From positions 186,001 to 250,000 of the forward strand of contig NZ_CP124836.1 of assembly GCF_029964055.1 (NCBI RefSeq): DNA of 64,000 bases, read 5' to 3'. The notes under the pieces were generated by a model that did no database searches, had not been told where the DNA came from, and saw only the letters and a list, made by a program, of their open reading frames with translations. This DNA is from Arthrobacter sp. EM1 (lineage in GTDB: Bacteria > Actinomycetota > Actinomycetes > Actinomycetales > Micrococcaceae). The position numbers were made by a program, and so were the translations under genes. This document shows, one piece after another, positions 7,737 to 15,853 of the stretch; position 1 is the stretch's first letter; every line of letters starts with the position of its first letter.

Positions 7737-8051
7737 TTACCCCACGCGATCCAGTTGTGTGACCCAGGTCCAGCACGAAGATTTCACCCTAAAGGATGAT
7801 CCGTAGCCCACGGTGATCGTCTTGCGGATGCTTGCGCCGTTTTTTAGGCCGAAGCAAGAATGAGCCACGGTGATCGTTGCGTTGGGGCCGGGGTTGTTGG
7901 CGGTGCAGCTGCCCACGATGTATTGCCCGTCGGCAGCCAGCGATGAGCATCCACCAACGCCGGCCATTGCTGGTGCCGGTGCACCAATAAGGAACATTGC
8001 GCTGAGGGCCGCGGTCCCGAGGGAGGCCGTGAGTGTACGAAGTTTTTTCAT
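7737..8051 (-). CDS. small secreted four-Cys protein, paralogue of next gene
   Basis: A 104-residue protein with signal peptide MKKLRTLTASLGTAALSAMF cleaved after AMA. The mature domain of about 74 residues shows the pattern CSSL-x-YIVGSC-x-NNPGP-x-SC-x-YGSSFRV-x-SC-x-W. The upstream-encoded protein has the same order: CSSL, YVVGSC, NKGPGA, EC, YGASFRV, GC, W. The two are therefore tandem paralogues, probably with two disulfides. The ATG at 8051 has AAGGAAC 7 bases upstream, and that site overlaps the stop of the preceding gene, indicating translational coupling. Function is not recognised. Confidence 0.75.
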   Translation of the reverse strand: MKKLRTLTASLGTAALSAMFLIGAPAPAMAGVGGCSSLAADGQYIVGSCTANNPGPNATITVAHSCFGLKNGASIRKTITVGYGSSFRVKSSCWTWVTQLDRVG

Positions 8052-8062
8052 CAAGTTGTTCC

Positions 8063-8401
8063 TTAGGTTGGACTGTAGGTAACCTGGCGGGCGCCCCATC
8101 CTCCACACCCGGAGTCGACGCGGAACGACGCCCCATAGTTGAGCGTGACGTACACGTTCCTCCAGCCGGTCACGTGGCATTCGACGCGAAGCATAAGTCG
8201 AGCGCCCGGGCCCTTGTTGGGGGGAACGCAGGAGCCAACCACGTAATCATGGTTTGGGAAGTACGAGACCCTGTCGAGGGTCAATGATGAGCAGTGCCCC
8301 AAGTTGGCGGCACTGGCGGGGGCCGAAGAGGCTACAACCCCGATCGATGCCAAACCGCAGGCCGTTATGAGGGCCAAAGCGGCGCGAGCCTTCTTTTTCA
8401 T
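8063..8401 (-). CDS. small secreted four-Cys protein, first of tandem pair
   Basis: A 112-residue protein with signal peptide MKKKARAALALITACGLASI cleaved after ASA, and a mature domain of about 80 residues sharing the Cys pattern of its downstream paralogue. The ATG at 8401 has AAGGGAGA upstream. The frame stays open for another 150 codons upstream, but that extension lacks a start with a ribosome-binding site and reads as noncoding. The beta-rich, glycine-poor mature part with aromatic residues suggests a compact disulfide-bonded extracellular domain. No domain family is recognised. Confidence 0.75.
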   Translation of the reverse strand: MKKKARAALALITACGLASIGVVASSAPASAANLGHCSSLTLDRVSYFPNHDYVVGSCVPPNKGPGARLMLRVECHVTGWRNVYVTLNYGASFRVDSGCGGWGARQVTYSPT

Positions 8402-8642
8402 GGATCTCCCTTGTTTTATCCAATAAATGGAATAACCATGCTTGACACTGTCTGGCAGCCTGCTCCTTGTCAACCCCGGCGAGGGGGTTTTACCGGGGAT
8501 GTTGTACATCTTCAGGTTTCTTGAGGGGAACGGTCGGCCCGGCTGGGATGCCAGGGGCCGGTCCGGGTGAAATGCTGAAACCGGAGCGTCCGGCCGGGCC
8601 GCCGACGGCCGGACCGCCGGAAAATGCCTGCCGTGGAAGATT

Positions 8643-8663
8643 CCCCTGCCGCATCGGCAGGGG
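8643..8663 (+). promoter_or_regulatory. hairpin covering the ribosome-binding site of the next gene
   Basis: CCCCTGCC-GCATC-GGCAGGGG is a perfect 8-bp stem with a 5-base loop. Its 3' arm supplies the only purine-rich Shine-Dalgarno-like run before the ATG at 8676, so it could occlude ribosome binding. No regulatory ligand is suggested by the sequence. Confidence 0.35.
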
Positions 8664-8675
8664 GACAATGACCCC

Positions 8676-9938
8676 ATGACCCCCGAGCCACTTACTTCGC
8701 AGCCACTTTCTACGCAGCCACCTCCGGCGAACACGCCGCCGGCCGGGACCCTCACCCGGGAGCGGCTGCGCGCGTGGGCCTGGCACAAGCAGGGACTGGA
8801 CGGCTCGTTGACCGGCTGTACCGCGGAGCAGGTGTTCGCCCGGGCCGGATGGGCCCGCTCCGTGGGTGGCGCCAACCCCTACCTCGCACTCTTTGCCCGG
8901 GCTGGAATCCGCCGCGAACAGGCGGACGCCGATGTCCTGGCGCGCCGGATCCTGGAACTCCCGGCTGCGCGCGGCTGCACCTACGTTATGGGCCGGGACG
9001 ACTTTGCGTGGGCGCTGCGGCTCGGCCGGGATGCGGCCGACTCCGCGGTCAAGGTGCTCGGCAGGCTCGGCGTGGACCGCGGCGAAATCACACTGCTGGA
9101 GGAGCAGGTGCTCCATACCCTGGCCGAGGCAGCAGCCCCGATGGACCCCCGGCAGCTCAAGGAGGAGTTGGGCGATTCGGTGCGGAACCTCGGCGAGGAA
9201 GGCAAAAAGAAGGGCGCCGCCACCACGCTGCCCACGGCCCTGGGAATCCTGCAGTCGCAGGGGCGGATTCGCCGGGTTCCGGCCAACGGACGACTGGACC
9301 AGCAGCGCTACGCCTATGACCTGTGGAATTTGCCGCCGGGCCAGATCGACGATGACGAAGCCCGCACCGAACTGATCCGTCGCTACCTCGGCTGGACCGG
9401 AGGGGCCACGTTCAAGCAGTCACAATGGTTCACGGCTTTTACAGTGGCCCAGAGCAAGGCGGCGCTTGCGGCAGCGGGCGCGGCGGAAGTAGCCACTGCC
9501 GCCGGCGAGGCGCTGTGGATGCTGCCCGCGGACGTCGGGCGCCTAGCGGCCTTCGAGGAGCCAGCCGGCGAGCAGATCCAGCTGCTCGCCGGAACCGACT
9601 CACTGACGCTCTTGCGGCGCAACGCGGCGGAAATGCTGGCCGAGGAGGACCGGCACCTGATAACAAGGGGTTCGCTTGCCCTTCAGGCGGACCTTCCGGA
9701 TCACCCGATTTTCGACCGGGGCCGGATCATCGGACTCTGGCAGTACGATCCCGGGAAGGAACGGATCGTGCCGTGGCTGTTCCACCGGCCTACGGCTGCC
9801 GTGATCCGGCGGATCGCCGAAGTTCAGGAGTGGATCCGTGCGGACTTGGGCGACTTTCGCGCCTTCAGCCTCGACTCGCCGGCCACCCGGCAAAAGCGCA
9901 TCGACGGCCTGGCGGCAGCCGCAACCGGCTCCAGCTAG
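8676..9938 (+). CDS. winged-helix AlkZ/YcaQ-superfamily protein
   Basis: A 420-residue protein of the winged-helix DNA-binding family that includes the alkylpurine and crosslink DNA glycosylases AlkZ and YcaQ. Supporting segments are GWARSVGGANPYLALFARAG near residues 52-71, ELPAARGCTYVMGRDDF, the central GTPxxP-like linker, and the C-terminal DRGRIIGLWQYDP with FHRP. Where glycosylases of this family carry the catalytic Q-x-Q motif, this protein has RSVGGA, so base-excision activity of the known type is unlikely. A distal QSQ occurs near residue 250 but is in a different part of the fold. The role may be DNA binding or repair; the substrate is unknown. Confidence 0.75.
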   Translation: MTPEPLTSQPLSTQPPPANTPPAGTLTRERLRAWAWHKQGLDGSLTGCTAEQVFARAGWARSVGGANPYLALFARAGIRREQADADVLARRILELPAARGCTYVMGRDDFAWALRLGRDAADSAVKVLGRLGVDRGEITLLEEQVLHTLAEAAAPMDPRQLKEELGDSVRNLGEEGKKKGAATTLPTALGILQSQGRIRRVPANGRLDQQRYAYDLWNLPPGQIDDDEARTELIRRYLGWTGGATFKQSQWFTAFTVAQSKAALAAAGAAEVATAAGEALWMLPADVGRLAAFEEPAGEQIQLLAGTDSLTLLRRNAAEMLAEEDRHLITRGSLALQADLPDHPIFDRGRIIGLWQYDPGKERIVPWLFHRPTAAVIRRIAEVQEWIRADLGDFRAFSLDSPATRQKRIDGLAAAATGSS

Positions 9939-9971
9939 TGTGCGGAAGCGGTGAAGAGGACCCGGCCGGGC

Positions 9972-10475
9972 TTAGCTGCCGCGGTGCCCGGCAAAAAAAT
10001 CCCGCAGCAGCGCCGCACTTTCGGACTCCCTGATCCCGCCATACACTTCCACCCAGTGGTTGAGCCGGCGCTCGCGGAGGATGTCGAAGACGGAGCCGGC
10101 GGCCCCGGCCTTCTCGTCCCACGCTCCGAATACCACGCGCGGAATCCGGGCCAACACCACGGCCCCGGCACACATGGCGCAAGGCTCCAGGGTCACCACC
10201 AGGGTGCAGTCCGCCAAACGCCAGCCGTCCCCGCCGTTCCGGCCCCGCGAATCAGGCTCCTGCAGCCGCGCGGCAGCCGCCCGGATGGCTACCATCTCGG
10301 CGTGCGCCGTCGGGTCCCCGAGGGCCTCGCGTTCATTGCGGCCGCGGCCGAGCACCGTACCGTCCGGACCGATGACAACGGCGCCGATCGGTACGTCCGC
10401 AGTGGCCAGTGCGGCACGAGCGTCCTCAAGGGCCAGGCCCATCCAATCGGCATGGCGGGGGTGCGGGGAAGTCAT
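9972..10475 (-). CDS. tadA: tRNA adenosine(34) deaminase / nucleoside deaminase
   Basis: A 167-residue cytidine-deaminase-fold enzyme with the zinc motif HAE at residues 58-60 and PCAMC at 98-102. This is the TadA arrangement that converts wobble adenosine to inosine in tRNA-Arg(ACG). A tRNA-Arg(ACG) gene, its expected substrate, is present in this window at 27.5 kb. The length and the C-terminal GIRESESAALLRDFF helix fit the family. It is divergently transcribed from the PAP2 gene with a 71-bp gap. A guanine- or cytosine-specific relative cannot be excluded but is less likely. Confidence 0.85.
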   Translation of the reverse strand: MTSPHPRHADWMGLALEDARAALATADVPIGAVVIGPDGTVLGRGRNEREALGDPTAHAEMVAIRAAAARLQEPDSRGRNGGDGWRLADCTLVVTLEPCAMCAGAVVLARIPRVVFGAWDEKAGAAGSVFDILRERRLNHWVEVYGGIRESESAALLRDFFAGHRGS

Positions 10476-10546
10476 GGCTCAATGATAGTTTCGACAGTAA
10501 GCAAGCTGTGCAGCCCGGCTGCCCGGCACGACATTCGGGAGAAACC

Positions 10547-11389
10547 GTGAAGACCGGGACAGAGCGCTGGTTGACCCGCCGTTGGGGTAAATGGGTGGTG
10601 CCCTACGCGGCGCTGTGGGCCACGATGCTGATCGGCGGTGTGGTGGTGCTGGTCCTGGCCCTGCTAAGCGCCGAGGTCTACGACAACGTGGTGGACGACG
10701 CCGGCCTGGCCAACCTGGACAAGCCCACCCTCGGGATGATGGAACAGTTGCGCAGTCCCGCCCTCGACTCGTTCGTCACGGGATTCACCAATATCGGCGG
10801 CGGGATCGGGATGCCCATCCTGGCCAGCCTGCTTACGGCGGCGCTCATCTGGGCCAGCCGGACCTGGCGGCCGCTGATCCTGATCGGAGGCGCCGCCGCG
10901 GTCTCTGTGACGGCAACCGCCATCGGCAAGAAACTGATCGGCCGGACCCGCCCGGACCACACCGACGCCGTGCCGCCTTATGAGTCATCGCCGTCGTTCC
11001 CCAGCGGCCACACGCTCAATACCACTGTGGTGATCGGCCTGGTGGTGTACCTCGCATGCCTGCAGATCACACGCACCATCGCCCGGGTGGGCCTGATAGC
11101 GGCCGGCGCGGTCTTCATCTTCGCGATGGGAATGAGCCGGGTCTATCTGGGCCACCACTGGATGACCGATGTAATCTTCGGCTGGATTCTGGGCCTGGCA
11201 TGGGTCGGGATAGTGATCCTGGCCCACCGGCTCTTCCACGTCCTGCGGCACCGCGAACAGGCCGGTCCAGCCCCGACGTTTGACAACGAGGTCCACCTTA
11301 ACGCCGACGCCACCGGCGGCAGCACTGCGGGTGAGGAGCGCGACGCCGGCGCCCCCGGTCCCACGGGCAGGACCCCATCCGCCGGGTGA
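10547..11389 (+). CDS. PAP2-family membrane phosphatase
   Basis: A 280-residue integral membrane protein of the phosphatidic-acid-phosphatase type 2 family. It has about six transmembrane helices. The three active-site motifs are KKLIGRTRP, SFPSGHT and SRVYLGHHWMTD, covering the conserved Lys/Arg, Ser-Gly-His and Arg/His/Asp residues. A hydrophilic tail of about 50 residues rich in Gly, Ala and Thr follows. The GTG at 10547 has CGGGAGA 4 bases upstream and gives the right N-terminus. Members dephosphorylate lipid phosphates such as undecaprenyl pyrophosphate or phosphatidic acid at the outer membrane face. The substrate here is not deducible. upp follows 12 bp downstream. Confidence 0.88.
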   Translation: MKTGTERWLTRRWGKWVVPYAALWATMLIGGVVVLVLALLSAEVYDNVVDDAGLANLDKPTLGMMEQLRSPALDSFVTGFTNIGGGIGMPILASLLTAALIWASRTWRPLILIGGAAAVSVTATAIGKKLIGRTRPDHTDAVPPYESSPSFPSGHTLNTTVVIGLVVYLACLQITRTIARVGLIAAGAVFIFAMGMSRVYLGHHWMTDVIFGWILGLAWVGIVILAHRLFHVLRHREQAGPAPTFDNEVHLNADATGGSTAGEERDAGAPGPTGRTPSAG

Positions 11390-11401
11390 TAGTTTTGACC
11401 C

Positions 11402-12037
11402 ATGCGCACTTTCGTTGTGGACCACCCGCTGGTCGCCCATAAACTCACCGTTCTGCGGGACAAAAACACCCCGTCCCCGGTCTTCCGCCAGCTCACCGAG
11501 GAGCTCGTCACGCTCCTGGCGTATGAGGCCACCCGCGATGTCCGCACCCAACCGGTGACCATCGAGACGCCGGTCAGCACCACAGTTGGCACCGCCTTCA
11601 CCAAACCGACTCCGTTGGTTGTCCCCATCCTGCGAGCCGGCCTCGGCATGCTCGAGGGCATGACCAAGCTGGTCCCCACCGCTGAGGTCGGTTTCCTGGG
11701 CATGGCCCGCGACGAAGAAACCCTGGACATCATCACGTACGCCGAGCGCCTCCCCGAGGACCTCACGGACCGGCAGATCTTCGTCCTGGACCCCATGCTT
11801 GCCACCGGCGGGACGTTGCGCGAGGCCATCAAGTTCCTCTTCAAGCGCGGCGCCTCCGATGTCACCTGCATCTGCCTGCTGGCCGCGCCGGAAGGCCTGG
11901 CGAAGCTGGAAGAAGAGCTGGCTGACGCCAACGTCACGATCGTGCTTGCTTCGATCGACGAGAAGCTCAACGAGAAGTCCTATATCGTCCCGGGTCTGGG
12001 CGACGCCGGCGACCGTCTCTACGGTGTGGCCGGCTGA
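11402..12037 (+). CDS. upp: uracil phosphoribosyltransferase
   Basis: A 211-residue enzyme that makes UMP from uracil and PRPP in pyrimidine salvage. It begins [20 protein letters not shown]. It carries [15 protein letters not shown], the PRPP-binding loop [10 protein letters not shown] near residues 130-139, and the C-terminal uracil-binding [11 protein letters not shown]. Length and all motifs match Upp. The start lies 12 bp after the PAP2 gene, so the two may be co-transcribed. Confidence 0.97.
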   Translation: MRTFVVDHPLVAHKLTVLRDKNTPSPVFRQLTEELVTLLAYEATRDVRTQPVTIETPVSTTVGTAFTKPTPLVVPILRAGLGMLEGMTKLVPTAEVGFLGMARDEETLDIITYAERLPEDLTDRQIFVLDPMLATGGTLREAIKFLFKRGASDVTCICLLAAPEGLAKLEEELADANVTIVLASIDEKLNEKSYIVPGLGDAGDRLYGVAG

Positions 12038-12130
12038 GCCAGCGCCCGGCAGCAACACCGGCGCGGCGGACCTTCCCACCAGTGGGGGCCCGGCCTGCCG
12101 GGAAACTCAACACGGGACTGGCCTGAGCCC

Positions 12131-12394
12131 ATGGACTGGAAACTCGAACTCATTTTAGTTCCCGTATCCGATGCCGGGCTCGGGCTGCTCGATCGCGTTC
12201 GGTGAGGGCCCCAGCGATGCACCGCCGGGTACGGCACCGACCCTGCAACTCGTGGTCAGCGACATTCAGGCCGCCCACAAGCAGCTCAAGGACAACGGCG
12301 TGGACGGCAGCGGCGTCGATGTCCAGGACTGGGGACATTTCCTCTACTTTGCCGATCCCGACGGCAACAAGTGGGCGGTGCAACAGCTCACGGC
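12131..12394 (+). pseudogene. VOC/glyoxalase-family gene with internal deletion
   Basis: The first frame reads MDWKLELILVPVSDAG, a typical start of a VOC-family protein, then stops at 12205. A second frame beginning near 12171 gives PGSGCSIAFGEGPSD, then LQLVVSDIQAAHKQLKDNGV and WGHFLYFADPDGNKWAVQQL. That is the second half of the same protein type. The intervening roughly 40-45 residues that would join VSDxxRAKxFY to PGSACSIAFG are missing, and the frames do not match. The gene is therefore dead by a deletion near 12172. The second frame has no stop and continues into the HAD phosphatase. Confidence 0.75.
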
Positions 12395-12461
12395 ACGGTC
12401 AACCGGCTCCGGACAGCCAAGGGATCCGGAACATCCGGTTGGTACGCGGCAAGATGGGACG

Positions 12462-13145
12462 ATGACTTCAGTTACCGGCACCGCGCTTCCGACCGCCTTC
12501 ACCGTCCGGGCGGTGCTTTTTGACATGGACGGGACTCTCGTTGATTCCACCGCAGCGGTGGAACAGGTCTGGGGGGAGTTTGCTGCCCGCTATGGTCTGG
12601 ACCTTGCCGAGATCCTGCGCACCTCCCATGGCGTTCAGGCAGCGGACACGGTGCGGCGCTTCGCGCCGGCGGGAGCCGACGTCGCGGCCCTCACCGCGGA
12701 ACTGGGTGCCATGGAACGCGCCAGGACTGCCGGCATCGTGGCATTGCCGGGCGCTGCCGGGTTGCTGCGCCTGCTGCCGGCGGACGCCGTCGCCCTGGTG
12801 ACATCGGCGGACCGGCTGCTGGCAGACATTCGGATGGCCGCCGCCGGTCTTGCCTTGCCCGCCACCGCCGTGACAGCAGATCTCGTCGGCCGCGGTAAGC
12901 CACACCCGGAAGGCTACCTGCGCGCGGCCGAACTGCTCGGAGTGGACCCGGCGGACGCTGTGGTTTTCGAGGACGCGCCGGCCGGCATCGCCGCCGGCCT
13001 GGCTGCCGGGATGCGGACGGTGGCGGTAGGCCCGAACCCCGGCGAACTGCCCGACGGCGTGCTGCGCATCGCCGATTACTCAGCCGTCTTGTGCGAGGTC
13101 GGGGTCGACGACGCCGGCCGCAGCATCATCTCTTTCCGGCTGTGA
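12462..13145 (+). CDS. HAD-superfamily sugar-phosphatase-like hydrolase
   Basis: A 227-residue HAD hydrolase with motif I FDMDGTLVDS near residues 21-30, motif II TSAD, motif III Lys in GRGKPHPEGYL and motif IV FEDAPAGIAAG. This arrangement is typical of beta-phosphoglucomutase-like sugar-phosphate phosphatases such as the YfbT/DOG group. The ATG at 12462 is the natural family start, but its ribosome-binding site is weak. The same reading frame extends back into the VOC remnant without a stop. Translation could therefore begin earlier and add a remnant of that domain. The substrate is not deducible. Confidence 0.85.
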   Translation: MTSVTGTALPTAFTVRAVLFDMDGTLVDSTAAVEQVWGEFAARYGLDLAEILRTSHGVQAADTVRRFAPAGADVAALTAELGAMERARTAGIVALPGAAGLLRLLPADAVALVTSADRLLADIRMAAAGLALPATAVTADLVGRGKPHPEGYLRAAELLGVDPADAVVFEDAPAGIAAGLAAGMRTVAVGPNPGELPDGVLRIADYSAVLCEVGVDDAGRSIISFRL

Positions 13146-13187
13146 AACCGTGGCCCCGTTTCGAAGGGCCGGTGCCTCCGCCGCAGC

Positions 13188-13922
13188 TCAGTACCAGTTG
13201 TTCGCGTAGTGGAAGTTCAGCGCCCCGCACGGTGAGCCGTAGCGTTCCTGGACGTAGTTCAGTCCCCAGTTGATCTGCGTCCGGTAATTCGTGAGGTAGT
13301 CGGCGCCTGCGCTGGCCATCTTCTCGGCCGGGAGGGACTGAACCACGCCGTAGGCGCCGCTGCTCGGGTTGGTGGCAGTAGTCTTCCAGTCAGACTCCTT
13401 GGTCCAGAGTTTGACCAGGCACTGCATCTGGCCGGCGTCCCAGCCGTGGGCACCCAGTTGGCTGGCCGCATAAGCCTGCGCTCCGGCGGGATCGTCAACG
13501 GCAACAGGAACCGGCGCGGGCTCCGGCGCCGGTGCGGCGGCGGGGGCCGGTAACTCGGCAGGCTTAACCTCGGCGACCGGGGCCGGGGTATCGGCCGGCG
13601 GGCTGACGGTCTGGTTCGCCACCAGGACGCGTTCAAAGTCGAGGTGCTGCAGCGGATCCGCGCTGACTGCCGATTTTGTGGCGCTGCTGGCGCTGCTGGC
13701 GTTGCGGGTGGCTGTCTCCGACGCTTGGCCGGCGGCGCCGGCTCCCACGAGCACTGCACACGCCGCTGCGACAACTGCCGCCCGGCGGCCGGTGGAGCCC
13801 AGGCCGGTGGTGAACCGGGACAGGGCCGACGCCGGTTTGGCGGGCTCGGCGCGGTGTCGCGACGGCTTGGAGCGCCTCTTTACATCGCCCTCAGGGCGTG
13901 TTTGTACCGTGAATTCAGTCAT
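13188..13922 (-). CDS. secreted transglycosylase-like muralytic protein
   Basis: A 244-residue protein with a basic N-terminal region and a hydrophobic signal-anchor at about residues 45-65 (RRAAVVAAACAVLVGAGAAG). A long Pro/Ala/Val linker follows. The C-terminal domain of about 95 residues contains CLVKLWTKESDW, SSGAYGVVQSLP and GLNYVQERYGSPCGALNFHY. This is the SLT/resuscitation-factor-like lytic transglycosylase pattern, with the Glu of TKESDW as likely catalytic acid. It probably cleaves or remodels peptidoglycan outside the membrane. A c-di-AMP riboswitch lies directly upstream, a regulator often found ahead of such genes in actinobacteria. The ATG at 13922 has GAGAGG upstream. Confidence 0.85.
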   Translation of the reverse strand: MTEFTVQTRPEGDVKRRSKPSRHRAEPAKPASALSRFTTGLGSTGRRAAVVAAACAVLVGAGAAGQASETATRNASSASSATKSAVSADPLQHLDFERVLVANQTVSPPADTPAPVAEVKPAELPAPAAAPAPEPAPVPVAVDDPAGAQAYAASQLGAHGWDAGQMQCLVKLWTKESDWKTTATNPSSGAYGVVQSLPAEKMASAGADYLTNYRTQINWGLNYVQERYGSPCGALNFHYANNWY

Positions 13923-13933
13923 GGTCGCCTCTC

Positions 13934-14098
13934 AACGCCTGCGGAGTTAGCTGTCGGGTTCGGATGAGGTCACCCGGCCGCACGGAATCTCACGTGACGG
14001 CTTCACCCCAAGGGCGCAATGTGCAGAAATGCCCGGGAACTCTGGGTCCCCCGCCTCTGCCTAATCCAGCGGAATCCGGGAGGCGGCAGAGTTTGGCG
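13934..14098 (-). promoter_or_regulatory. ydaO-type c-di-AMP riboswitch
   Basis: On the minus strand the leader has CTTGGGGTGAAGCC in the middle. It ends with CCGAACCCGACAGCTAACTC followed by CGCAGGCGTT, which is the conserved 3' core of the ydaO/c-di-AMP aptamer. The pairing stem GCCGCCTCC...GGCGGGGG fits an internal arm. It ends about 11 bases before the start of the transglycosylase-like gene. Known class members turn expression off when c-di-AMP is high. Boundaries are approximate. Confidence 0.85.
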
Positions 14099-14218
14099 TG
14101 CATCCGGATATGCGGTCCGAGTGATGACCGCACGCTAAAAACGGTACAGGACCGGAACGCCAATGTCACATTTCGATAACAGGAGCGGCGGGTTCGGCGC
14201 GGCGGATTGCTTCGCGGA

Positions 14219-15850
14219 TTAGCTGGAGCGGCGGGGTGTCCGGTCCTCGGCCGGAGCGTCCGGCAGCCGAACGGTGAACTCGGTCCGGCCCGGCACCGAC
14301 GTTACGCTGACAGTGCCGCCATGGGCTTCGACAATCGACTGCACAATTGACAATCCCAGCCCGCTGGTGCCCTCAGACGACGCGGCAGTTCGGGCCGGGC
14401 CGGCAGCCGCGGCGGCGAGGGGTGAGTCCGCACCCGGTGCGGACGGCAGCCGGTGTGCGCGCAGCGGCACGAGCGGGCGCGGCCGGCCGGATACCGGCGT
14501 TGTACCGGTTGCAGGATTCCTGCGCGACGCATCCGCGCGCGTAAACCTCGAAAAGACCCGGTCCACGAACTCCGGGGCGATCCCGGGGCCGTTGTCCGTT
14601 ACGGTCATCACGGCGGTGCCGTCGGGAGCCCGCTGCACAGCTGTCACCACGGTGGTGCCGGTTCCAGTGTGCTTGCGTGCGTTGGAGAGCAGGTTGGCCA
14701 GAACCTGGTGGAGCTGGGTCGTGTCGCCGCGGACCACCACCGGCTCCGCTGGGAGCTCCAAGTGCCATACCCGGTCCGGTGCCATCACTTTTTCGTCGCT
14801 CACCGTCTCGATGGCCAGCTGGGTGAGGTCCACGTCGCTGAGGCGGAGCGGCCGGCCCTCGTCCAGCCGGGCAAGCAGGAGCAGATCCTCCACCAGGGTG
14901 GTCATCCGCTCGGACTGGCTCTGCACCCGGGCCAGGGACTTCTCGCCGTCTGGGGTGAAGTGTTCGGTCATCCGCATCAGTTCGGTGTACCCGCGGATCG
15001 CCGTCAGGGGTGTGCGCAGCTCGTGCGAGGCGTCTGCGACAAACTGGCGGACCTTCATTTCGCTCTTCTGCCGGGCTTCGAGTGCGTTGGATACATTGTC
15101 CAGCATCAGGTTCAGGGCGTGGCCAACACTGCCCACCTCGGTGCCGGGATGTGCTGCGGATGCGGGCACCCGCATGGCAAGTCCGACTTCTCCGGCGTCG
15201 AGGGGGAGGCGGGACACTTTCGTGGCCACCTCGGAGAGCTGATCGAGCGGCTTCATGGTGCGGCGAATCAACGCCGTGCCGGCGAGGCCAATGACAACAA
15301 GGCCGCCCGCAGAGACAAGCACCATAGTCCAAACCAAAGAGGCCAGCGTGTTCAATTTCTCGGTGAGCGGCAGCCCGGTCACGATCACGCCGCCGTCCGG
15401 GGCCGTGAAGGCTACCAGCCGGTAGGCCCCGGCGGAAAGAGATCGGTTGACCGGCTCGCTGCTCGCAGGGAGCGACAGGAGAGCTGCGTTGTCCTCCCTG
15501 GTCAGGGACTTTCGGGTGGCGTCTTCGGCGAGGAAACCGGCGCCGCGTACCGAGCCGGCCACGATCCTGGCGTTAAGGGTCCCGATTCCCTGGCCCCGGG
15601 CCTCAAGGGGGTCGGCGCGGCCGCCGGTGCGGCCAAACTCGCGGGCACGGTCCGCGGCTTGCGCGAGTTGTGTGTCGAGCTGCCTGGTCAGGAAGGAATC
15701 CATCGAGGCGTAACTGACTAGGCCGACAGCACCGCAGATCGCCACCAGAAGGGCCATGGCAACCAGAACAAGCCGGGTGCGCAGGTGCCAGCTGGAAGGG
15801 GTGTGCCACACGGGTCCGGCGGGGCCGGCCCTGCCGGAACGGACAGGCAC
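14219..15850 (-). CDS. sensor histidine kinase
   Basis: A 543-residue membrane kinase. Transmembrane helices at about 24-46 and 171-193 flank an extracytoplasmic sensor region. HAMP spans about 194-250. The dimerisation domain has the phosphoacceptor His276 in DASHELRTPL. The ATPase domain has the N box LANLLSNARKH, G1 DNGPGIAP, F box FSRFTRAD and G2 GTSGLGLSIV. Between F and G2 lies an unusual insert of about 50 residues (441-492) rich in Pro, Ala and Arg, where relatives have roughly 10. It is encoded 3 bp downstream of the response regulator gene and forms a classic OmpR-type pair resembling TcrYA/CutRS. The stimulus is unknown. Confidence 0.93.
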   Translation of the reverse strand: MPVRSGRAGPAGPVWHTPSSWHLRTRLVLVAMALLVAICGAVGLVSYASMDSFLTRQLDTQLAQAADRAREFGRTGGRADPLEARGQGIGTLNARIVAGSVRGAGFLAEDATRKSLTREDNAALLSLPASSEPVNRSLSAGAYRLVAFTAPDGGVIVTGLPLTEKLNTLASLVWTMVLVSAGGLVVIGLAGTALIRRTMKPLDQLSEVATKVSRLPLDAGEVGLAMRVPASAAHPGTEVGSVGHALNLMLDNVSNALEARQKSEMKVRQFVADASHELRTPLTAIRGYTELMRMTEHFTPDGEKSLARVQSQSERMTTLVEDLLLLARLDEGRPLRLSDVDLTQLAIETVSDEKVMAPDRVWHLELPAEPVVVRGDTTQLHQVLANLLSNARKHTGTGTTVVTAVQRAPDGTAVMTVTDNGPGIAPEFVDRVFSRFTRADASRRNPATGTTPVSGRPRPLVPLRAHRLPSAPGADSPLAAAAAGPARTAASSEGTSGLGLSIVQSIVEAHGGTVSVTSVPGRTEFTVRLPDAPAEDRTPRRSS

Positions 15851-15853
15851 GAT

